From JAGQKC01 sp965223675 (GTDB lineage: Bacteria > Nitrospirota > Nitrospiria > Nitrospirales > UBA8639), in assembly GCA_965223675.1 (NCBI GenBank), contig OZ245013.1, positions 1,178,001-1,242,000 of the forward strand: 64,000 nt of DNA. Reading direction: 5' to 3'. The notes under the pieces were generated by a model. The model was not told where the DNA came from. It searched no databases and was given only the letters and a program-made list of their open reading frames with translations. A program made the translations under genes and the position numbers. Positions 55,521-63,602 of the stretch are shown here, one piece after another (positions within the stretch are counted from its first letter, which is position 1; every line of letters begins with the position of its first letter).

Positions 55521-55901
55521 TCAAGCTGCTTGAAGTGACCTGAGAAGCCCGTACACGCATGCCTTCAAATCAGTAAAGTTATACGGCTTGAACAGCACTC
55601 GATGCGCGCCTGCTCGAAAGGCTTCCCGTCGAAGGTCAGCAGAATGCTGAGCTGTGACGAAGATGCTCGGAATGTTCCATAGAGTAGGATGAGTCGTCAT
55701 ACGAGTCAGGAGTTGTAGTCCGTTCATTCGCGGCATCTGAAAATCCGTCACGACCAATGCAATCGACGGGTGATCAAATAATATTCGCAACGCCAGATCC
55801 CCATCACTCGCTTCCACACATTCTAACCCTTCATTCTCCAGGACTTGACGCAGTATTGCTCTCAAATGCGGCTCATCATCAACAATGAGTATCGTTTCCA
55901 T
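55521..55901 (-). CDS. single-domain response regulator (CheY-like), copy 2
   Basis: A 126-residue receiver with the full active site: IVDDEPH, phospho-Asp in VVTDFQMPRMNG, FVTAQH and LFKPY. It shares most of its sequence with copy 1 (for example the ECVEASDGD segment), which indicates tandem duplication. The ATG has an AAGGA site. The two genes are on the same strand 301 bp apart, with no gene between them. Confidence 0.93.
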   Translation of the reverse strand: METILIVDDEPHLRAILRQVLENEGLECVEASDGDLALRILFDHPSIALVVTDFQMPRMNGLQLLTRMTTHPTLWNIPSIFVTAQHSADLRREAFRAGAHRVLFKPYNFTDLKACVYGLLRSLQAA

Positions 55902-56112
55902 AAGATTTCCTTTTTCGTTTCCTCGAATTGCCTATTCCAAGAGCTGTTATATTCCAAACTACCGTTGATTAACCATGCAAGCAACATTCCTCAGAAAGGT
56001 ATGGCGAGAAAGGCATCTAGTTAACGCTCACATCAGAAATAGAGTGACTTCCTGTATTTTAGCGTTCTTACTTCTTCGCTTTGATGAGCAAACGCCAAAT
56101 TTCACAGGTCTC

Positions 56113-56149
56113 GACAAAGACACTTTGTCTTTTATGTGGACAAAGTGTC
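56113..56149 (+). promoter_or_regulatory. paired enhancer boxes for a sigma-54 activator (site D)
   Basis: GACAC-T-TTGTC (56119-56129) and GACAA-A-GTGTC (56139-56149), centres 20 bp apart. The first is also inside a longer perfect palindrome, GACAAAG-ACA-CTTTGTC (56113-56129). The promoter at 56235 starts 85 bp downstream. Confidence 0.7.
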
Positions 56150-56234
56150 TTTAATTCATATGAGTTCGGATCAGTCGTTCTCGCTTATTTTTGAGAAAAT
56201 AGAGAAATCTTGCTTACATAATTTTAAAGGGAAT

Positions 56235-56250
56235 TGGCACATTGGTTGCA
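56235..56250 (+). promoter_or_regulatory. sigma-54 promoter upstream of PEP-CTERM gene
   Basis: TGGCAC-ATTGG-TTGCA matches the -24/-12 consensus in full. The expected transcript start near 56262 precedes a 58-codon leader ORF and the PEP-CTERM gene. Confidence 0.85.
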
Positions 56251-56311
56251 CTGAGAGTCTATGTCTTTAGCAGCCATTAGAGGAAGACAGAGAGAAAGGA
56301 AGAGATGACAG

Positions 56312-56488
56312 ATGCATAGCATTGGCACAGGGAATAATGACCATAATTGGAACGAACCGATGTGTTCAAACAATCAAGATAACCCCCAACCTAAAAATGG
56401 ATCAAAAATATTTGAAAATACGAACAACAAATGGATGGTGCATGGTTCAAGATTCCATCACCGGCGACCTCGAAATTTATGTCCATAA
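56312..56488 (+). CDS. 58-residue leader ORF in the PEP-CTERM transcript
   Basis: The ATG follows a GGAAGAG ribosome-binding site by 8 nt and lies about 50 nt after the expected sigma-54 start. The product is very rich in Asn and basic residues (SIGTGNNDHNWNEPMCSNNQ; then HHRRPRNLCP) and has no signal peptide. It could be a true small protein or a regulatory leader peptide. It ends 85 bp before the PEP-CTERM gene. Confidence 0.45.
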   Translation: MHSIGTGNNDHNWNEPMCSNNQDNPQPKNGSKIFENTNNKWMVHGSRFHHRRPRNLCP

Positions 56489-56573
56489 CCTGTTTTCTCA
56501 ATCGTGCCGAGAGCAGCAGCATGGTTTAATAATAGTTGTCCCTTCATACCTTCATAAAGGAAAGGTTAGAGCA

Positions 56574-57179
56574 ATGAGGATGTCGAATACAGTGAAAAAA
56601 ATATTATTGTCAGTATTACTTGTGTGCGGACTTTTATTCTTTCCTACTATTTCACTGGCCACATCAGTCTTAGGAGGAAGCATAAACGTCCAACGGGATG
56701 GCAATGTCACAGCAACGTTTCAAGGTAGCAATGCCGCGTATATCAGTTCTCTGTATCTGGGTGATACCAAGATATTTACGACGACCCAAGCACGAGGGTC
56801 TACTTTCGATTTAGGAAATTTTTTCGCTGGTACGGAACTTAATTTTCGGCTTGAAGTTCACAATACAGCCAACACGTTTTATTCCGGTAGTGCGGGTAAC
56901 AACAGTGACGGCATTGCCCATGCGTTTGTTGATGACACTTTTGGCAACAATGAGACGTTAGTGAGCTTTGAAGATCTTCTTGGTGGTGGAGACAGGGATT
57001 ACAATGATTTGATCTTTTCCTTTACGAATACTGAAGCCAGCGGTCTCACCACTACACAAATGCCCGAGCCATCAGCTGTCATCTTGGTAGGATCCGGGAT
57101 TCTTGGGCTCGTCGCCTGGAAATGGAATATGGAATACAAGACTCACGAATTCACAATAAAAGGAGGTGAAGACACATGA
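56574..57179 (+). CDS. PEP-CTERM exported protein, DUF4114-like
   Basis: A 201-residue exported protein. The ATG at 56574 has AAAGGAAAGG 7 nt upstream and begins a signal peptide (ILLSVLLVCGLLFFPTISLA). The body is beta-rich with a Ca-type acidic patch GGGDRDYNDLIFSF, typical of DUF4114-like modules. The C-terminus has PEPSAVILVGSGILGLVAWKW, the PEP-CTERM sorting signal recognised by exosortase, but followed by about 17 extra residues instead of a short basic end. Such proteins are linked to exopolysaccharide and flocs. No exosortase gene is in the window. Confidence 0.85.
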   Translation: MRMSNTVKKILLSVLLVCGLLFFPTISLATSVLGGSINVQRDGNVTATFQGSNAAYISSLYLGDTKIFTTTQARGSTFDLGNFFAGTELNFRLEVHNTANTFYSGSAGNNSDGIAHAFVDDTFGNNETLVSFEDLLGGGDRDYNDLIFSFTNTEASGLTTTQMPEPSAVILVGSGILGLVAWKWNMEYKTHEFTIKGGEDT

Positions 57180-57295
57180 ACGTGAATCGATCAGGGGATG
57201 ATAAGCATGGTCGCAACAAGCCAACGGTTACAGAAAAATTAAATAAGCCGGGGCTGAAAACTACCCCTAAAAAACCTGGCGGTAAAACTCACTAA
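57176..57295 (+). CDS. 39-residue microprotein coupled to the PEP-CTERM gene
   Basis: The ATG overlaps the TGA of the PEP-CTERM gene (ATGA) and is preceded by an ideal AGGAGGTG ribosome-binding site at 7 nt, one of the best in the window. The product is very basic (GDDKHGRNKPTVTEKLNKPG, and then a Lys/Pro/Gly-rich tail). It has no membrane segment. No family is recognised. It is followed by a terminator, so it ends the operon. Confidence 0.65.
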   Translation: MNVNRSGDDKHGRNKPTVTEKLNKPGLKTTPKKPGGKTH

Positions 57296-57307
57296 CGCAT
57301 TTCGAGA

Positions 57308-57345
57308 CATCAGGGTCGGTCTCTCAACGATCCTGATGGCCTCTT
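57308..57345 (+). terminator. rho-independent terminator after PEP-CTERM operon
   Basis: CATCAGGGTCG and CGATCCTGATG form an 11-bp stem with one mismatch and a 9-nt loop, followed by GCCTCTTTTC. It ends the PEP-CTERM/microprotein transcript. Confidence 0.65.
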
Positions 57346-57397
57346 TTCAAAAATTTCCGAAGTGGGTGTTTATATGAACAATAAGGAGTCCATAAAA

Positions 57398-57640
57398 ATG
57401 GAAGGTGAGACGACTCAAATAACAAACCGAATAATGTTAAAGTGTATTGCACTCTTATCAGCGACAACCCTGGGATTCGTTTGTGGATTGCTCCTTGCCC
57501 CTCAATCAGGCATGCGTACACGCCGTCAACTTCATCATAAGGCGCTGGACGCTAGAGAACGAGTGGACGAATGGACCGAAGACGCAAAAGACACTGTTGA
57601 GCACTTGGTCAAACAAGGGAAAAAGGTTGTTGGCGTTTAA
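57398..57640 (+). CDS. YtxH-domain protein, second copy
   Basis: An 80-residue protein from the ATG at 57398, with AAGGAG 9 nt upstream (earlier in-frame starts at 57362 and 57374 are weaker). It has a hydrophobic helix (CIALLSATTLGFVCGLLL), the APQSGMRTRRQL signature, then an amphipathic helix with DEWTEDAKDTVEHLVKQGKK. It is a short relative of the YtxH protein at 23970-24299 and a likely stress-related membrane protein of unknown action. Confidence 0.75.
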   Translation: MEGETTQITNRIMLKCIALLSATTLGFVCGLLLAPQSGMRTRRQLHHKALDARERVDEWTEDAKDTVEHLVKQGKKVVGV

Positions 57641-57900
57641 AAAAGGCTATAGCAGATGAGATGCTAAAACATGTGAAGGCTCATGCACTAACAGAGGCAA
57701 AGACCTCCATGAGCTGCTAGTTCAGACAAAGCTATACGATTGTCTGGGTTTATTGCATTTACCCAAGGACAAGAGTTTTGGTAATCTCAGACCAACGATA
57801 TACGTTTTCAAATTTTGAGATGGCGAATATTATACTTCTGTGAACAAGCTAGAGCATTCTAAAATTCCGAGTATGTAGCTTCAATAACTCTGGAGACTGA

Positions 57901-58467
57901 ATGACCAGGCGATTCTTGCTACATGGGGCTGTCCTACTCTCGAGCTGCCTGGCGTTCTTTTCTCTGGCCCTTTCTGAACCTCACAAATTTCCAGATCGAC
58001 AGTCGTTTGCAGGAATCTCAGCTATCTCAGTTAAAATGCTTTCCTACGAAAACATGGATGAGATTTCGCTCACGCCTTCAGATCTGATACGCCACATCGA
58101 AACGACACTTCAGAAGGCAGGGATATCCGTAAACAATATCAACCGATTGCCGGGTAATGAAAGTAAAAAAAGGAAACGGGCCGATAAGAGGTCCAGTGAG
58201 ATTCCGATACTTGGAATTCACATGAAAAGAACAGAAGATTCGGCGCTGTTTGGCGCGACAACGATTGGCATTGTCACTGTGACGCTCAGGCTCTATCAGC
58301 AGGTGACGATTGCACACAATCGCCACTCAACACAAGCCATCACCTGGAGTGACAGTCTTAGCGTCTCCGGCGGGTCGAAGCGGCCTAAAAAAATTTTTGA
58401 CGCGCTGGATAAGCTTCTGGATATGTTTGCGCGTGACTTTGCTCAAAAGCACGCATTGTCAAAATAA
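57901..58467 (+). CDS. secreted protein of unknown function
   Basis: A 188-residue protein with an N-terminal signal peptide (LLHGAVLLSSCLAFFSLALS) and a GGAG ribosome-binding site 6 nt before the ATG. The mature part mixes strands and helices (SLTPSDLIRHIETTLQKAGI; TIGIVTVTLRLYQQVTIAHN), resembling periplasmic proteins with a TolB-N-like or LptE-like alpha/beta fold, but I cannot assign a family. An imperfect inverted repeat AGACAA/TTGTCT lies upstream at 57723-57745 without a sigma-54 promoter. Confidence 0.65.
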   Translation: MTRRFLLHGAVLLSSCLAFFSLALSEPHKFPDRQSFAGISAISVKMLSYENMDEISLTPSDLIRHIETTLQKAGISVNNINRLPGNESKKRKRADKRSSEIPILGIHMKRTEDSALFGATTIGIVTVTLRLYQQVTIAHNRHSTQAITWSDSLSVSGGSKRPKKIFDALDKLLDMFARDFAQKHALSK

Positions 58468-58708
58468 TCATTCCGTGTTTCTACATTCATCAGAATCTTC
58501 TACTCGCTATCTCAGGCTATGCCAATCTTCCTAGGATGACTGTTTCAGAAAAGCATCATTATCGTGGAACAAAATTTTTGTCTCTTGGCCCTAGGGTGAG
58601 TCCATTCGAGTGATAACTGTGAGTTTTGAGAAAAGAACCTCACACCAGTTCTCATGTCTGTTAGACGTTCAATGACTCCTAACGATTAGAAGTCTTGAGC
58701 CTGACAAT

Positions 58709-59158
58709 TTACAAATCATACCCAAACGGGTGTTCTTCATCGGTTTTTACCTCGTCAATAATCCATCCGCCTTCAGGTTGTTTCTGCAAATGGTACTCTT
58801 CTTCCAGGATGAGTTCACCTGCCAGTGAGGAAATATGTGCGTGGAACCCCACGACTGCAGAGTTGCCCTTAATGGTTTCGGAGGTCACATTCCCCCCCAA
58901 ATACTGTAACTGTGATCCGGCCAAATCTTTTTTTCGTGTCTCAATCCATTGTTGCGCTGATTGTCCCTTACGAAAGTTGTCAGTCGTTAACGCAACGGCA
59001 GCCTTGAGATCATTCGGATAGACTTGAATCCACAAGTTCACGATTTCTGAGGGGGAGAGCACTGCGCTGTGAGTTGCGACTGGCAACAAGGCAAGCGCGA
59101 CAATTCCCAGTGTATGGAAAATCTTCCGCGTTCCGATTGAATTCTGATACTGTGTCAC
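58709..59158 (-). CDS. secreted NTF2-like protein
   Basis: A 149-residue protein from a GTG with GGGAG about 8 nt upstream. It has a signal peptide (ILGIVALALLPVATHSA-like; actual core LGIVALALLPVATHSA). The mature part fits a small alpha/beta cone fold: SPSEIVNLWIQVYPNDLKAA, then GNVTSETIKGNSAVVGFH, and EEYHLQKQPEGGWIIDEVK. This is the DUF4878/NTF2-like pattern of periplasmic or lipoprotein modules. The ligand is unknown. Confidence 0.7.
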   Translation of the reverse strand: MTQYQNSIGTRKIFHTLGIVALALLPVATHSAVLSPSEIVNLWIQVYPNDLKAAVALTTDNFRKGQSAQQWIETRKKDLAGSQLQYLGGNVTSETIKGNSAVVGFHAHISSLAGELILEEEYHLQKQPEGGWIIDEVKTDEEHPFGYDL

Positions 59159-59352
59159 GAAAAATTCTCCCTTATGGCATGATATCTATGGTGTGTGTAC
59201 TATAACAACGCGACGTATGTTTGGAAATAGAGGCCTTCGATTGAGAGTAGGTGAGGAATCTTAATAAAAATCGGAAAACTTGTCTTGTATGGCCTTTATA
59301 GTGAATAGCAAACACACGTGCACTTCGGCTTAATTTCTCTTGGTCTAGCCAA

Positions 59353-60855
59353 ATGATGTTCCCCATTCGTCGATATCCTCATCTATACGAAATGAATACG
59401 TGGGTATGGCTCGAAACTCTGTCTCACAAAAAAGGACAAGAAGTGAGGCTCAAAGACATTCCTGATGAGGAATGGGATGTCCTTCAGGCACATGGGTTTG
59501 ATCTGGTTTGGCTGATGGGTGTGTGGAAACGAAGCCCTGAGAGTCAGCGGATTGCAAGAACGGAGCAAACGTTATTTCCGGCCTATGAGCGTGCACTGCC
59601 TGGATGGGGGGCAAGCAATGTTGTTGGTTCGCCCTATGCGGTTCAGGCTTATGAACCCGATCCTAGAATCGGAGATTGGGAAGATCTTCAGGCTACACGA
59701 GAAACATTACATCAGCGTGGGATAGGCCTCATCTTAGATTTTGTCCCCAACCACACGGCTCGGGACCATTGCTGGGTACGAACTTGTCCACATTTCTATA
59801 TTCAGAACACTGATCAAGTGACTGCTCAATCCCAAGTACAATTCTTTCAACCCTCCACTCATAACGGGGCTCAGTTTATCGCTCATGGCAAGGACCCGTA
59901 TTTTCCACCGTGGACGGATACGGCTCAACTCAATTATTTCAACCCTAATACTCGAACAGCCTTGCTCAGCGAACTCAAAAAAATCAAGAGATATTGCGAT
60001 GGAGTACGTTGTGACATGGCCATGCTGATTTTGAACCGTATCATGTCGCAAACTTGGGGACCCTTTCTTCAGGACTTTTCCGCTCCGTCTCGAGAGTTTT
60101 GGGACGAGGTCCGAGAAGCGATACCTGAATTGATATTGCTTGCCGAAGTGTATTGGGATTTAGAGTGGGAGCTTCAACAGCTCGGGTTTGACTTTACTTA
60201 CGATAAACGCCTCTACGACCGCCTTCGTCATAATAATGCTCAAGGCATACGCGATCATCTCACCGCTTCCAAAGCCTTTCAGAGTAAATTGGTGCGGTTT
60301 CTCGAAAACCACGATGAAGCTCGATGTGCGGCCACCTTCGAAGGTCAACAACACCGTGCAGTGCTGACACTCATGAGTACACTGCCGGGCATGCGGTTGT
60401 ACCATCAAGGTCAACTTGATGGCGACCGTCATCACATCCCTGTACAACTCGGAACAATCCAACCAGAAGAAACCAACCCACAAATTTACCAATGGTATAA
60501 AACGATTTTAAAAATTAACGACACACCAATTTTTCATGATGGAATGTGGACCCTCTTAACGGTTATGCCTTACCAAGATGATTCCCACAAAAACCTCATC
60601 GCGTATTCTTGGCAACTTGGGGATGAACGATACATCGTGATCGTGAATTTGAGTCCCGGACTGTCTCAAGGGCGAATCGTCTTTGATTCACTCCCAACTA
60701 CATTGACCAACGATGAAGCAGTTTTTAAATGGAGAGACTTACTGAGTAGGGATCACGAATGGTCTTTTCATCATGATCTTCGAAAAGATGGCGCACCCAT
60801 CACTGTCACCCCATTTGGATCTCACATTTTTTCTCCTTCGCTCGGCTCTTCTTAG
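59353..60855 (+). CDS. GH13 alpha-amylase-family enzyme
   Basis: A 500-residue cytoplasmic glycoside hydrolase-type enzyme of family GH13. Conserved regions are DFVPNHTA (region I), GVRCDMAM with the nucleophile Asp (II), LLAEVYWD with the acid/base Glu (III) and FLENHDEARC with the third Asp (IV). Its C-terminal part is a short beta domain. The exact activity (amylase, maltogenic, trehalose-related or sucrose-type) cannot be read from these motifs. It lies next to pyruvate kinase and may act on storage polysaccharide. Confidence 0.88.
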   Translation: MMFPIRRYPHLYEMNTWVWLETLSHKKGQEVRLKDIPDEEWDVLQAHGFDLVWLMGVWKRSPESQRIARTEQTLFPAYERALPGWGASNVVGSPYAVQAYEPDPRIGDWEDLQATRETLHQRGIGLILDFVPNHTARDHCWVRTCPHFYIQNTDQVTAQSQVQFFQPSTHNGAQFIAHGKDPYFPPWTDTAQLNYFNPNTRTALLSELKKIKRYCDGVRCDMAMLILNRIMSQTWGPFLQDFSAPSREFWDEVREAIPELILLAEVYWDLEWELQQLGFDFTYDKRLYDRLRHNNAQGIRDHLTASKAFQSKLVRFLENHDEARCAATFEGQQHRAVLTLMSTLPGMRLYHQGQLDGDRHHIPVQLGTIQPEETNPQIYQWYKTILKINDTPIFHDGMWTLLTVMPYQDDSHKNLIAYSWQLGDERYIVIVNLSPGLSQGRIVFDSLPTTLTNDEAVFKWRDLLSRDHEWSFHHDLRKDGAPITVTPFGSHIFSPSLGSS

Positions 60856-60979
60856 ATTTTTTTGTGATCCTATGTGTGAATATCAAGTTGGAACAAGATC
60901 TTGCAAGAATGGATAAAATGTCCCGAAGCTGGAGTCATGTAGACTAGAGACGATTCATCGTGAGGGAAATGGCTAAGTC

Positions 60980-62422
60980 ATGCGACGAGTAAAAATTCTG
61001 TGTACGATCGGACCAAAAAGTGCTACTCCAAAGACGTTAGAAGGATTGCTGAAGAGTGGGATGAACATGATTCGGCTCAACATGTCTCATGGCACCCAAC
61101 AATGGCATGCGACAACTATTGGAAGGATTAGATCCCTTGAAGAGCGGCAGAAAGTGTCTCTGCCAATCTTGCTGGATTTGCAGGGGCCTCGTATACGTGT
61201 AGGCTCTCTTCCCCAAAGGGGCGTATCTCTAACGACAGAACATTCTGTTTCGTTGATTCCTGTTGATCTTAGACGGTCACATATCCAGGAATCAGGTAAC
61301 ACCAAGTCCCCAACGATTCCAATCGGTTATCAAAATTTGTCCAAAGATATCAAGACTGGCCATAGAATTCTTATCAATGACGGACTCATTGAATTACGTG
61401 TAGAACGGGTTCACAAAAAGAAGTTGGCTTGTTCGGTTATCGTAGGTGGAACAGTGACTTCCAACAAAGGCGTGAATTTTCCAGACACGTCTCTCAGTAT
61501 GCCTTCGTTAACACAAAAAGATCAGGAGGACATTCGTTTCGCTGTCAAAAACAAAGTAGACTATATTGCTCTCTCTTTTGTGCGTTCGACAACAGACATC
61601 TTGGCACTAAAACAATCCCTTCGTAGACATGGTTTGGCGATACCCGTGATCGCAAAAATTGAGAGACCTGAGGCCGTTAATCGCCTAGAGAATATCTTAG
61701 ACCATGTTGATGGGGTAATGGTGGCCCGCGGCGATTTGGCCATTGAGATGACACTTGAAGCTGTTCCCGTTCTTCAGAAACAGGTCATTGCAGCTGCCAA
61801 CCATCGGCATCGGCTGGTCATTATGGCAACGCAAATGCTGGAATCTATGACACAGCACCCACATCCCACACGCGCTGAAGCCTCAGATGTGGCCAATGCA
61901 GTCCTTGATGGTTCCGATGTTCTGATGTTATCCGCGGAAACTTCTAGTGGGCAGCATCCTGTCCAAGCTGTTCAAGTGATGGATCGCATCATTCGCTTTA
62001 CTGAAAAAGTCAACGTTCGAGATTGGAAACCACAGAAAAGAAAGACAGACACTGTTGACTCAGTCACAGTATCAGTATGTGTGGCCGCAGATTCGACGGC
62101 TACTGTTATTGGGGCCAAAGCCATTGTGGTTTTTACCGACTCGGGAACCACGGCGCTCCTGATGTCTAAACAGCAGCCCAGCGTTCCAATCATAGGACTG
62201 ACCCCAAACACGGCCACACTAAGGCGTATGGAGGCCTTTTGGGGTGTTACCCCATACTTCATGCCACATATTTCGAACACGGATGAACGAATTCAGATGG
62301 CTGAAACGATTTTGAAACATAACCGTTTAGTAAAATCTGGCAACCATATTGTGATCCTTTCGGGAGAACATGATAAAAAACAAACAGGCACGAATCTCAT
62401 GAAAGTCCACAAAGTTAGGTAG
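60980..62422 (+). CDS. pyk: pyruvate kinase
   Basis: Converts phosphoenolpyruvate and ADP to pyruvate and ATP. The 480-residue protein has the normal (beta/alpha)8 barrel: MRRVKILCTIGPKSATP, IRLNMSHGT, LLDLQGPRIRVG, the catalytic Lys in VIAKIERPEAV and metal/substrate residues in MVARGDLAIEM. The B domain is inserted after residue 70, and the C-terminal allosteric domain ends the protein. It may be regulated by allosteric effectors. The gene follows the GH13 gene by 124 bp. Confidence 0.95.
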   Translation: MRRVKILCTIGPKSATPKTLEGLLKSGMNMIRLNMSHGTQQWHATTIGRIRSLEERQKVSLPILLDLQGPRIRVGSLPQRGVSLTTEHSVSLIPVDLRRSHIQESGNTKSPTIPIGYQNLSKDIKTGHRILINDGLIELRVERVHKKKLACSVIVGGTVTSNKGVNFPDTSLSMPSLTQKDQEDIRFAVKNKVDYIALSFVRSTTDILALKQSLRRHGLAIPVIAKIERPEAVNRLENILDHVDGVMVARGDLAIEMTLEAVPVLQKQVIAAANHRHRLVIMATQMLESMTQHPHPTRAEASDVANAVLDGSDVLMLSAETSSGQHPVQAVQVMDRIIRFTEKVNVRDWKPQKRKTDTVDSVTVSVCVAADSTATVIGAKAIVVFTDSGTTALLMSKQQPSVPIIGLTPNTATLRRMEAFWGVTPYFMPHISNTDERIQMAETILKHNRLVKSGNHIVILSGEHDKKQTGTNLMKVHKVR

Positions 62423-62800
62423 AAAAAATTGGGTAGTAGTCTTTGTCATTCCCACTTGCTGTTGATTAAATCAAGAGATTCTCTTCTTTAAAATATAAGC
62501 TTCGTTAGAACCTAATTCAGATAGTTCTCGTTTGAGACATCCTCACTATAGGCAATACGAGTGTTGTTGTGGAATAGTTGGCCAATGGATCTATCCGAAT
62601 GTGGACTTTTGCCTCAACTTCTTTCACTCTCTCATGATTCACGCCAATTCTCTAAATACTGATGCAGTCCCCACAACAGAAATATGATGAAAATTTCAGG
62701 GTTTTATCACATCTCTAATTTGGTTAGTGAATTGCATACATAGAAAAAGAGACATGCAAAATTTTGACAGTATGGGGACGAGTGTGGAAATGTTACTAGT
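62423..62800. other. 378-bp intergenic region
   Basis: No gene is recognised between pyk and the receiver-like gene. The sequence is AT-rich with no clear terminator; a 67-codon minus-strand frame at its right edge overlaps the next gene and has no support. The promoter of the next gene should be here. Confidence 0.5.
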
Positions 62801-63394
62801 ATGATTATGGTTTGCACATTCAGAGAAGACTTGCGTCAGCAACTCGTCTCCTATCTGTGCGAGCGAGGCTATGACGTGTGCACTCCATCCCACCGGCAAG
62901 ACGTGTTATCTATGGCCAGTCAGCAGCAACCGCTGGTTCTATTATTAGATATGTATGTGACTCACCCGGGTGGGATAGAAGTGTTACGTGATTTACGGGC
63001 GCACGGGTTCAAAGGAAAAGTTGTCTTACTTGGCGGGAGCTCCATTAGCCCACTGATATCAAAGGCCTACCATCTAGGAGTTGAACAGGTGGTTGGGAAC
63101 CCTCAAGGGCTTGGAGTTCCATGTACCATTCAATTAAGTCATATCGAAGCGGCCATTCGCACGACACTGCATGATGTGATCGCTAAAAAGGCATATGAAT
63201 TGTATGAGTTGCGTGGTCGAACACATGGTCATGATCTGAATGATTGGCTCGAGGCGGAACGGCTCATCCTTAAGCGCAAACCTCCTCACAAGACAGACAC
63301 TAAACCTTCACCGATTTCTTTTCGAGAGAAGCAACCAAAGAAGAGCGAACTCCATCTCTCAATCCTTGAAGATACCAGAGAGGTAAAGCAATAG
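62801..63394 (+). CDS. degenerate receiver and DUF2934 fusion protein
   Basis: About 197 residues (ATGs at 62801 and 62807 are both possible). Residues 1-125 look like a response-regulator receiver: CERGYDVCTPSHRQD, LLLDMYVTHPGGIEVLRDLR with a candidate phospho-Asp, and a final helix. However, the acidic pair at the start is missing (VCTFRED) and the conserved Lys is replaced near VEQVVGNPQ. Residues 125-160 match DUF2934 (AYELYELRGRTHGHDLNDWL, AERLIL). The tail is polar and basic. A degenerate receiver joined to DUF2934 may be a phosphorylation-independent adapter. Function unknown. Confidence 0.7.
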   Translation: MIMVCTFREDLRQQLVSYLCERGYDVCTPSHRQDVLSMASQQQPLVLLLDMYVTHPGGIEVLRDLRAHGFKGKVVLLGGSSISPLISKAYHLGVEQVVGNPQGLGVPCTIQLSHIEAAIRTTLHDVIAKKAYELYELRGRTHGHDLNDWLEAERLILKRKPPHKTDTKPSPISFREKQPKKSELHLSILEDTREVKQ

Positions 63395-63398
63395 AGAT

Positions 63399-63590
63399 TC
63401 ATGACGCTGTCATGCTGGGCCATCTTTGGGGAGACATATATGGAATGTGGTTCCCTGGCCTACAACACTATCGACTGTGATTGTCCCACCATGCGCATCA
63501 ATCACGTCTTTGATGATCTTCGTTCCTAATCCTGTTCCTCCTGGCTTTCGGCTTACCGCCGTTTGAGCAAAGAACTCCGCCTGGAAAGGC
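63399..63590 (-). pseudogene. histidine-kinase remnant (HATPase C-terminus)
   Basis: The reverse frame ending at TGA 63399 encodes SRKPGGTGLGTKIIKDVIDA (G2 box), HGGTITVDSVVGQGTTF and HICLPQRW, the last part of a sensor kinase HATPase domain. Going upstream the frame meets a stop right at a perfect hairpin (63567-63602), and no other kinase part is present. The upstream part of the gene seems lost through an insertion or deletion whose junction is at the hairpin. Confidence 0.75.
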
Positions 63591-63602
63591 GGAGTTCTTT
63601 GC
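63567..63602. repeat. perfect 16-bp inverted repeat (hairpin)
   Basis: GCAAAGAACTCCGCCT, loop GGAA, AGGCGGAGTTCTTTGC, followed by TTTTACGG. A perfect 16-bp stem is far above chance. It could be a terminator for plus-strand transcripts, or the terminal hairpin of a vanished IS200/IS605-like element. It sits at the breakpoint of the kinase remnant. Confidence 0.75.

Noticed and set aside
57723..57745. Inverted repeat AGACAA...TTGTCT upstream of the secreted protein at 57901, considered as a further enhancer.
   Set aside because: The half-sites are 10 bp apart rather than forming the 11-bp box, and no -24/-12 promoter follows.
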